Part shown: positions 17,301 to 29,300 of the stretch, piece by piece
Layout of the letters: each line of letters starts with the position of its first letter
Position numbering within the stretch: position 1 is the first letter of the stretch
Assembly (NCBI RefSeq): GCF_000213655.1
Contig: NC_015554.1
Span: 3,038,001 to 3,102,000, forward strand
DNA from: Alteromonas naphthalenivorans
Lineage (GTDB): Bacteria > Pseudomonadota > Gammaproteobacteria > Enterobacterales > Alteromonadaceae
Reading direction: 5' to 3'
Length of the DNA: 64,000 nucleotides
Notes under the pieces: generated by a model
What the model was told of the DNA's origin: nothing
What the model saw: only the letters and a program-made list of their open reading frames with translations
Database searches by the model: none
Translations under genes and position numbers: made by a program

Positions 17301-20300
17301 AACATATCGGGCAACACTGATTTAGCACCGGGAAGCACGGTAACATTAACTGTTACTGATAGCGCAGGCAATACACAAACCTTTGACGCCATTGTGGATG
17401 CGAATGGTGACTTCAGCGCGGATGTTCCAAACGCTATACCGGATGGCAGCTACACGGTAACAGCAAGTGCCTCAGACGATGCAGGCAATACAACCACCAC
17501 CTCTGATACCGGTACGCTAGATTCCAGCGCTCCTGCACTAACGCTAGAGGCTCAAGTTACGGTTAGCGATACTATTCCAACCCTATCAGGTACGACTGAC
17601 CTACCCGCGGGTTCAACCGTTACGCTTTCCGTCATTGACAGTGCAGGCAACACGCAAACCTTTACAGCACTGGTTGATGCAAGCGGTAATTTCAGTGCTG
17701 ATGTTCCCGCGCCACTTGCCGAGGGCGATTACTCAGTAACGGCTACCGCCACTGACAGCAGTGGCAATAGTGCTTCTGTCACTGATAATAACGGTGTCGT
17801 CGATACCGTCGCCCCTGTTATCTCGCTAGATACGCTGGGTTCAAATAACGATACTTCGCCTACCATTTCGGGCACTACCGACTTGGCAGCAGGTGAGAGC
17901 GTTACGCTTTCGATTACCGACAATGCAGGAAATACCCAAACCGTTACGGCAACGGTTGATGCAAACGGCAACTTCAGTGTGGATGTGCCAGTTGCGCTAA
18001 CCGAAGGTGACTATACCGTAACCGCAACAGCTAAGGATGAGGCAGGCAACAGTTCGACAGCCAGTGCAGCGGGCACCATTGACACCACAGCGCCTACCTT
18101 AACGTTAGACCCTCAAGGGCTAGGCAATGACACAACACCAACCATGTCGGGTAGCACAGATCTAGCTGAAGGTAGCGTTGTATCCTTAGTTATCACGGAT
18201 AGTACAGGCAACATTCAAACGGTCACGGCAACGGTTGATGCTGCAGGAAACTTTACGGTGGACCTACCCGCGGCACTGGCTGAAGGCTCGTATAGTGTTG
18301 AAGCTACAGCCACTGATGAAGCAGGCAATAGTACTTCGATACTCGATAATTCGGGGAATATCGACACAACGCCACCTGAGCTAAACCTAGATGAATTAGC
18401 GCCAGAAAATAATCTAACGCCAACCATTTCCGGTCTCACAAACCTTCCGGCTGGCGCAATTGTTACACTGACAGTCGTCGACAGTGCAGGTAACACGCAA
18501 ACCTTTGCGGCAACGGTACAAACCGACGGCAGTTTTGCAGCCAATGTACCTTCACCCTTAGCTGAAGGTGACTATACGGTCACCGCAACGGCTCAAGACC
18601 CGGCGGGCAACCAAGGTTCTGCTTCTGAAACTGGTGGTAGCGTAGATACCACAGCGCCAGTAATTACCCTAGATCCATTTGGCACTGGAAACGATACCAC
18701 GCCAACTATTAGCGGTAGTACAGACTTGGACGCAGGAAGCACAGTGACTATCACAGTCACTGATAACACTGGCACTGAGCAATCGTTTACTGCAACCGTA
18801 GATGATAACGGCGACTTCAGTGCAGATGTGCCTAACCCTATGGCTGATGGAAACTTTGACGTTACTGCAACTGCGACTGATGCAGCGGGTAATACCGCTA
18901 CAGATACAGTAAGTGGCGATATAAACTCAGCGGCGCCGACCTTATCGCTTGAACCATTAGGAGCAGATAACGACACCACGCCGACTATTTTAGGTAATAC
19001 CGATATAGCACCAGGTAGCACGGTAACGCTAATCGTGACTGACAGCGCTGGAAACACGCAAACATTCACCGCCACAGTACAAGGTGATGGTGGCTTTACT
19101 GCTGATGTACCTGCAGGCTTATCTGAAGGTGACTATTCTGTTACTGCTACAGCCACAGACGGCGCAGGCAACAGTGCATCGGTAACTGAAAATGGGGGTA
19201 ACATAGATACAACGGCCCCATCAATCACCATTGATGCACAAGGGCTTGGTAATGATGCAACACCGTCTATCTCTGGCACCACAGACCTCAATGCTGGCGA
19301 TACGGTAAGCATAAGCGTGACAGACAACGCTGGAAACACCCAGACATTCACAGCCACAGTGCTAAACGATGGCACTTACAGTGCTGATGTTCCCGCCGAT
19401 TTAGCTGAAGGCAGTTTCAGCGCAACCGTTACTGCTACTGACGATGCGGGTAATTCTGCAACGGCAATAGATAACAGCGGTGTCATAGACACAGCAGCGC
19501 CAACGATAACGCTAGACGCACTAGACCTGACTAACGACGCTACGCCGACTATCTCGGGAACTACCGACTTATCTGCGGGCAACACAGTAAACATTAGCGT
19601 GACTGACAGCCTAGGCAATACGCAAACCTTCACCGCCACAGTTCAAGCGAACGGTAGCTTTAGCGCTGATGTGCCGGTTGACCTAGCACAAGGCGATTAC
19701 ACCGTAGAAGTGACGGCGACTGATGATGCAGGTAATCAAAACACAGCGATTGATAACAACGGTGTTATTGACACCACCCCACCTGTTATCAACTTAGACC
19801 CGGTGGCAAGCGGCAACGACGCAACGCCAATATTAGGTGGTACCACCGACCTACCAGAAGGTGCGACTATAACGTTGGTTGTCACCGATGCTGGTGGCAA
19901 TGTACAAAATCTTACCGCTACGGTTAACGCGGATGGCGCTTTCTCTGTTGAAGTACCTGGCGCGCTTGCTGACGGCGACTACAATGTGTCAGCCAGTGCC
20001 AGCGATACTGCGGGCAATAGCACGACAGTAACTGGTAGCGGCAATATTAATGCTAGCGCCCCGGACATTACGCTAGATGCCCTTGGTCAAACAAACGACG
20101 CGACCCCTCTCATCTCAGGCACAACTAACGCCCCAGTTGGTGCCACCATCACCTTAACAGTGACAGATAATGCTGGAGCAGTTCAAACCTTTACTACAGC
20201 CGTACAAGGCGACGGTACCTTCAGTGCAAGCGTACCTACTGATTTGGCCGAAGGTAGCTACACTGTTGTCGCTGAGGTAGATGACAGCGCGGGTAATACA

Positions 20301-23300
20301 GGCTCTGATTCCGAAACTGGCGGTGTGATAGATACCACTTCACCGACTATTGATGTGACAGAACTGGGAATTGGCAATGATGCAACGCCAACAATTAGCG
20401 GTACCGCAGATCAACCTGTTGGAAGCACGGTTTCTATTACAGTGACGGACGATGCTGGAAATGTACAAACCTTGTCAGCAACGGTGCAAAGCGACGGCTC
20501 CTTTAGTGTAGACGTACCTGTCACTTTGGCGGAGGGTAACTACACGGTTCAAGCAACGGTTGTTGATGAGGCTGGCAATACAGCCTCCGACGCTGAAACA
20601 GGCGTAATAGACACCCTATCCCCCGTTATCACGCTGGACGAACCTGGCACGGTAGGTGATTCAACACCAACCATTAGCGGTACCGTAGATTTACCGCAAG
20701 GCTCTACAGTTCAAATAACCGTTGTTGATAACGCAGGCAATACCCAGGTGTTTAACGCACTGGTTACCACGGGTGGCGTGTTCTCCACTGACGTGCCAGC
20801 AGCGATGGCTGAAGGCAGTTTCACTGTCTCAGTAACCGCCACCGATACAGCAGGGAACAGTACAACAGATAATGAAGCAGGCGTAGTTGATACACTTGTA
20901 CCTACACTGACTATAGATGTTGCAGATACCACTAACGACGCTACTCCGCTTATTACAGGCTCAACCGATGAACCTGCAGGCTCTGTAATCACCATTTTGG
21001 TAACCGATAGTGCTGGTGCGACCCAGACCTTAAGTGCAGTCGTACAGGCCGATGGGTCCTTCTCTATATCCCCGGGTACCAATTTAGCTGAAGGCGACTT
21101 CACGGTAAGCGCTGCAATCGACGATGATGCAGGCAATACAGCGACAGCGAGTGATACTGGAAACATAGACACTACACCGCCGTTGTTGACGTTAACCCCA
21201 CTTGAGGAAGGCAACGACACGACGCCGACTCTGTCTGGTAGCACTAACCTAGCGCAAGGTAGTGAAGTTACCCTTGTGGTAACTGACAACGCAGGAAATG
21301 TTCAAACCATCACAGCGACTGTTGATGTAAATGGAGACTTTACGGTGGATGTGCCTGTGCCTTTAGCAGAAGGGGCTTACAGCGTTGAGGCCACCGCGAG
21401 TGATGATGCAGGTAATAGCACCAATGTTGTAGACAATACGGGCGTTATTGATACAACAGCCCCTACCCTATCATTAGACGCACTAGACTCAGAGAATGAC
21501 ACAACGCCGACTATATCGGGTAATAGTGACCTGCCTGCTGGCGCAACGGTGACTATTACGGTTACAGATAACGCAGGCGTAAGCCAGACCTTCGATGCAA
21601 CCGTTCAGGTAGATGGCAGTTACTCAGCCGATGTGCCTGCCCCTATGGCTGAGGGAGGCTATACCGTCACGGCGGTTGCCCAAGACTCAGCCGGCAATGA
21701 GAGTACTGCTACTGAAACAAACGGCAGCGTAGATACAACCGCCCCAACCATTACCCTAGATGCACAAGGCACAGGCAACGATACCACGCCCACGATCACC
21801 GGCAGCACCGATTTAAGCGCAGGCAGTTTAGTGACCATTACCGTTTCTGACAGCGCAGGCGCTGAGCAGACATTTACGGCTATTGTCGATAGCAACGGTA
21901 ATTTCAGCGCAGACGTGCCCAATGCAATGACAGACGGAAACTTCGATGTTACCGCTACCGCCACCGATGCAGCTGGAAACTCAGCGTCTGATACTACTAG
22001 CGGAAATATTAATCTGGCGGTGCCGAACCTAACCTTGGATCCGCTTGGTACAGGAAACGACACAACCCCAACCATTTCCGGAACTACAGATATCCCTCCA
22101 GGCAGCACGGTATCCATCAGCGTTACCGATAATGCTGGCAACACGCAAACGTTTGACGCAACCGTTCAAGCCAATGGTACCTTTTCTGTAGATATGCCAG
22201 CAGCCTTATCTGAAGGTAATTATTCTGTCACTGCAACGGCGACAGATGGTGCGGGCAATACGGCAACCGCAAACGAAAATGGCGGAATTATCGATACCAC
22301 TGCGCCTGCGGCACCCACTGTTGATGCTGGCAATGGTACTGAAATTACCGGTACTGCCGAAGCGGGAGCTGTCGTAAACGTAGACGTTGACGGCGATGGC
22401 ACACCTGATTTTACGGTTACCGCTGATGGCGATGGAAATTGGTCAGTAACACCCACTACGCCGCTAACAGATGGTGTGGTTGTAACGGCAACGGCTATCG
22501 ATGAAGCAGGCAATACTAGTGGTCCAGCATCTGACACGGTAGACGCTGTTGCGCCAGTGGTTGCCTTCAATGACTTAACGACTAACGATACCACACCTGC
22601 ACTTACTGGCTCGGTGGACGACCCAACCGCCACGGTGGTCGTTACCATTAACGGTATTGACTACCCCGCCACCAACAACGGTAATGGCACGTGGACGCTG
22701 GCTGACGATGCCGTGGCTGCTCTTGCTGAAGGTAGCTATACCGCCACCGTTACTGCAACCGACCCTGACGGTAACGTCAGCACCAATACAGGCACAGTAG
22801 TGATTGATACCACTGTACCTGCAGCACCTACTGTCGATGTAGGTAATGGCAATGAAATTTCAGGTACCGCAGAAGCAGGCGCAACCGTGAGTGTAGACGT
22901 AGATGGCGACGGTACGACAGATTTCACCGTTATCGCGGATGGCGATGGCAACTGGTCAGTCACGCCAGCTACATCGCTTGCCGATGGTGTGGTAGTGACG
23001 GCTACCGCCACTGATGAAGCAGGCAATGTCAGTGCACCAGCGTCAGATACGGTAGACGCTGTTGCGCCAGTGGTTGCCATCAGTGACCTAACCACTAATG
23101 ATACTACGCCAGAGTTAATCGGTACGGTTGATGATCCAAGCGCTATCGTAGTAGTCACTATCGATGGTGTGGACTACACCGCGTCTAACAATGGTGATGG
23201 AAGCTGGACGCTGGCTGACGATGCCGTGGCTGCTCTTGCTGAAGGTAGCTATACCGCAACCGTTACTGCCACTGATGCCGATGGTAATGTAGGTGCAAAT

Positions 23301-26300
23301 TCAGGTACTGTAGTTATTGATACTACACCACCTGCAATACCAACTGTGGATGCGGGCAACGGCACCGAAATTACCGGTACCGCCGAAGCAGGCAGCGAGG
23401 TCAATGTTGATGTAGACGGTGATGGTATCCCAGATTTCACCGTCACTGCTGATGGAGATGGCAATTGGAGTATTACGCCTGATACACCCCTCGCCGATGG
23501 CGTTGTAGTGACAGCAACGGCGACTGACGTGGCGGGTAACATTAGCAATCCAGCCTCAGATACGGTTGATGCGGCAGCGCCAGTCGTAGCCTTTAATGAT
23601 TTAACAACTAACGACACTACACCGGCGCTTACTGGTTCGATTGACGACCCAACAGCCACGGTGGTTGTTACCATCAATGATGTGGATTATACCGCCACCA
23701 ATAACGGTGATGGCACTTGGACACTGACCAACGATGCAGTGGCGGCTCTTGCAGAAGGTAGCTATACCGCAACCGTTACTGCAACCGACCCAGAGGGTAA
23801 TGTTGGTACAAATACAGGCACAGTAGTGATTGATACCACTGTACCTATAGCCCCCACAGTTGATGCCGGTAATGGCACCGAGATCACAGGCACTGCGGAA
23901 GCAGGTGCGTTAGTTAGCGTTGATGTAGACGGCGACGGCACACCTGATTTCACCGTTGTCGCTGATGGCGACGGCAATTGGAGTATTACGCCTGATACAC
24001 CATTGGCAGATGGCGTTGTAGTTTCAGCAACCGCCACAGATGACGCTGGCAATACCAGCGCACCTGCATCTGACACAGTAGACGCCGTAGCACCTGTGGT
24101 GACCATCAATGATGTCACCACCAACGACACTACGCCGGCATTAACGGGTTCGGTTGATGACGCGTCAGCTACCGTTGTGGTCACCATCGACGGGAATGAT
24201 TACACCGCCACTAATAACGGTAACGGCACGTGGACGCTAGCTGACGACGCAGTAGCCACATTGGCGGAAGGCAGCTATACCGCCACCGTTGCTGCAACCG
24301 ACCCTGACGGTAACGTCAGCACCAATACAGGCACAGTAGTGATTGATACCACTGTACCTACAGCCCCCACAGTTGATGCCGGTAACGGCACTGAGATTAC
24401 AGGCACTGCAGAGGCTGGCGCAACTGTAAATATAGATGTGGACGGCGACGGCACGCCTGATTACACCGTGACTGCCGATGGTGATGGTAACTGGAGCGTA
24501 ACGCCAGATACACCATTAGCAGATGGCGTTGTAGTTTCAGCAACCGCCACAGATGACGCTGGCAATACCAGCGCACCTGCGTCTGATACGGTTGACGCTA
24601 TAGCACCGGTAGTGGCAATTAATGATTTGACCACCAACGACACAACACCTGCACTGACAGGCACAGTTGACGATGATACCGCTACGGTAGTCGTTACCAT
24701 TAACGGTATTGACTACCCCGCCACTAATAACGGTAACGGCACGTGGACGCTAGCTGACGACGCAGTAGCCACATTGGCGGAAGGCAGCTATACCGCCACC
24801 GTTACTGCAACCGACCCAGAGGGTAACGTCAGCACCAACACGGGCACAGTGGTAATTGATACTACAGCACCAGCGGCACCTACCGTGGAAGCGGGCAACG
24901 GCACTGAAATTACCGGCACAGCCGAAGCGGGCGCAACGGTAAATGTAGATGTAGACGGCGACGGCACACCTGATTTCACCGTTGTCGCTGATGGAGACGG
25001 CAATTGGAGTATTACGCCAGATACACCATTGGCAGATGGCGTTGTAGTTTCAGCAACAGCCACAGATGACGCTGGCAATACCAGCGCACCTGCGTCTGAT
25101 ACGGTAGACGCAGTGGCACCTGTAGTAACCATTAATGATGTATCGACAAACGACACTACGCCTGCACTAACGGGTACAGTTGATGACGCGTCAGCTACCG
25201 TTGTGGTCACCATCGACGGGAATGATTACACCGCCACTAATAACGGTAACGGCACGTGGACGCTAGCTGACGACGCAGTAGCCACATTGGCGGAAGGCAG
25301 CTATACCGCCACCGTTGCTGCAACCGACCCTGACGGTAACGTCAGCACCAATACAGGCACAGTAGTGATTGATACCACTGTACCTACAGCCCCCACAGTT
25401 GATGCCGGTAACGGCACTGAGATCACAGGCACTGCCGAAGCAGGTGCGTTAGTTAGTGTTGATGTAGACGGTGACGGCACACCTGATTTCACCGTTGTCG
25501 CTGATGGCGACGGTAATTGGAGTATTACGCCAGATACACCATTGGCAGATGGCGTTGTAGTTTCAGCAACCGCCACAGATGACGCTGGCAATACCAGCGC
25601 ACCTGCGTCTGATACGGTAGACGCAGTGGCACCTGTAGTAACCATTAATGATGTAACGACCAACGACACTACGCCTGTACTAACGGGTACAGTTGATGAC
25701 GCAACGGCTACTGTAGTAATAACCATCGACGGCGTTGACTACATCGCTACCAATAATGGTAACGGTACCTGGACGCTGGCCGATGACGTAGTTGCTACAC
25801 TCGCGGAAGGTAGTTATCCAACATCTGTTACTGCAACTGACGATGCGGGTAATACCGATACCGACACAGGTACTGTAGTAATTGATACCACTGCACCTAC
25901 GGTAGCCATTAACGATCTAACCACCAACGACACCACACCAGAGCTTACCGGTACAGTGAACGACCCGAATGCGATTGTAGTGGTGACCATTGACGGCAAC
26001 GACTACACCGCTACTAATAACGGTAACGGTACTTGGACACTAGCCGATGATGCAGTTGCCTCGTTAGCTGAAGGTAGTTACCCAACGTCAGTGACTGCAA
26101 CGGATGCCGCGGGTAACACGGTAACCAACACGGGCACGGTGGTAATTGATACCACCGCGCCTACGGTAGCCATTAACGATCTTACTACTAACGACACTAC
26201 CCCGGAACTTACCGGTACGGTGAACGACCCGAATGCGATTGTAGTGGTGACGATTGACGGCAATGACTACACCGCTACTAATAACGGTAACGGTACTTGG

Positions 26301-29300
26301 ACACTAGCCGATGATGCAGTTGCCTCGTTAGCTGAAGGTAGTTACCCAACGTCAGTGACTGCAACGGATGCCGCGGGTAACACGGTAACCAACACGGGCA
26401 CGGTGGTAATTGATACCACCGCGCCTACGGTGGCCATTAACGATCTGACCACCGACGACCCCACGCCAGCGCTTACTGGTACGGTGAACGACCCGAACGC
26501 GGTTGTGGTGGTCACTATTGACGGGAATGACTACACCGCTACCAATAATGGTAACGGTACCTGGACATTAGCTGACAATATTGTCGCATTACTCGCTGAA
26601 GGTAATTATACGGCAACGGTTACCGCTACAGATGCTGTAGGTAATTCTGACTCAGCTACAGGTTCAATTGTTATCGATACCAGTATTGATGAAAACAATA
26701 ATGGCCAAACGGTGACGTTCGATAGTATTTCAAACGACTCTGGGGTGGCTGGAGACTTTATAACGAGCGATAGCACGCTTATCTTTAATGGAACGGTGGA
26801 CCTTGGTGACAATACTACCCTAACTGTTACCGTTGATGGCACGTCCTATACCTTTGGCACTGACCCTGAACTTACTATTGATGGCAGCGGCAACTGGAGC
26901 CTGGATTTAACTGGCACAACGTTACCTGCGGGTACCTATGCCGTAGTGGCAACCGTCACTGATGAGGCAGGAAATACTGCGAGTACCGCTAGTCAAAACG
27001 TAGTTGTACAAGCGCTTGATGCCATAAACGACGGCAACGCCGTTGATATGGGTGAGCCTGTGGTGACGGTGAACCCACCAGAGACCACCAGCAACGTAGA
27101 TGTTATCGGCTTGGCTGAGTCTACAGGTGGTGTCGATGCAAGTGCATCCTTTACCGTTTCCCCTAACCATGTGGGTGAAGTATTAGTAGAGGTTGACCAA
27201 ATAGCACTGGTTGCTGTTGCCGATGCCTACATTGTTGAGGTGTATGACGAGAGCGGTCAGCTTGTTTACAAAGGAGTAAGCGCAGATTCACAACTTGCCG
27301 ATGTCGGTGGCCTAGACATTTTTGATGTTACCGGCGACGAGACCATTTCGTTCACGTTAGCAGGCCTTGATGCTGGCAACTACAGTGTGGTGGTCCGCAA
27401 TGATGAGAACTTACTTGAAGACTTATTGGACAACGACAATAGTAACGATGTTGACCTTGATGAACTTGGTACAGCTGGCGTTGTACTTGGGCCCGATAAT
27501 CAAGCAGTCGTTCTTGATACTATTGAAACCACGTTAAATACCGACGTTTTAGGTATTCCACTTGATACGGTTGGCACGCAAGTAAGGGGAGTACTAGAGA
27601 CACTTCTGGATACGACTACAGTCATTGGCGCAGGCCAGCTTGTTAATTTACTTACCGCCCCTCTTGATGCAATTGGCTTAACTGGCTTCTTTGATGACAT
27701 TTTAAGTGTTGTTGCCGATGCGTTGCTTAGCAATACCTTAACCCTTTTACAAGACACTGACATTACCACCACGTTAACGGAATACACTTATTCGGGTGAT
27801 TTAGTGGCGCAAGGTAACCTGATTAATGGTGATTTAAGTGGCGTGGGCGCAGACACTATCTTAGACGGCGCGCAAGTGACGCTTGTTACCAATGCATCTG
27901 GTGATAGCGTTGCTGTTCCTGCTACAGGTACAGTTACTATTCAAGGTAATTATGGTGTACTAGAAATTGCTGCAGACGGTACGTACACCTATACCACCGA
28001 CGGCGACCGCAGCGCAATTGGCAAAGACGAAGTGTTTAACTACACCTTATCAGACGGTGAAACCTCTGATATTGCGGCACTTACCATCTCCATATCTGGT
28101 AGCGACTTCCCACCAGTAGTAGCCCAAACCGATAACAATGATATGGAGCTGGGCGCACAAACCGCCATTGTGAACGCCCCAGTCACCGACAGCGACTTCC
28201 AAGTCATTGGCTTAGCCGAAGGTTCACCTGCGGCGGGTTCGCCAGAGGCTAGCACAACGCTTACCGTTGACGCGGGTTTCTTTGGTGAAGTGGTTGTAGA
28301 GGTCAGCCAAACAGCGCTGGTTGCCGTAGCCGATGCGTATCGTGTTGATATTATTGATGCAGATGGCAACGTGGTCGCAACAGCAATGACGCCGGACAAC
28401 CCGTTAATAGGTGATGCGGTGGGTATAAACCTTATCGGACTAACCGGCGATGACACCCTTGTAGCAAAATTCTCAGGGCTACCTGCCGGTGATTACACCG
28501 TGGTTGTTCGCAACGACGAAAGCGCCCTTGAAACCTTATTTGATCAAGATAGCGACGGTTCCATTACATTAACGGAATTAGGTGATGGCGGCGTGGTTCT
28601 TGGTGAAGAAAACCAAGAGGTGGTACTAACTGCCCTTGAGGCCGCACTAAACGGCACTAACGCCAGCGTATTAAATGGGCTTGGTTTAGGTACAGTTGTA
28701 CGCAATTTCATTCTGGAACCAGCTTTAGGCGCAGCAGATACCATAGGCGCAGGCGACTTAGTGAGTACCATTACCACAGGACTTAATCTATTAGGGCTGG
28801 GTACACTGGCAGATACCGTATTAGACGCGGTTGCGGCAGCATTACTAAGCAATACGCTCACTTTACTACAATCTACCGATATAACGTCAACGCTCACTGA
28901 ATACGCGTTTGAAGGAAGCACGACAACATCGGGTAATGTTATCGATGCCGCTAACACAGGCGATGTGGCCGATAGTATTGCCGAGGGCGGCGTAGTGACG
29001 CAAGTTACCCCTACCAATGGTGAGACGGTGACCGTATTAGGTACTGGTTTATCTGGCATTACCATTGAGGGTGACTATGGCGATTTAACTATATTTGAAG
29101 ACGGTAGCTACACCTATGTAGCCAACGGCGTGCGCGATGGCTTGGGTAGTACAGATAGTTTCAGCTACACCATTTCAGATGGTACTAACACCTCTACCGC
29201 AAACTTAAACTTCAACCTATCAGGACAAGGGGTATCTGCGGACTCGGCGCGGGCAGAGCTGATCTATGATTTTGCCACTGCGGCTGGAGTGTCAGAGCCA

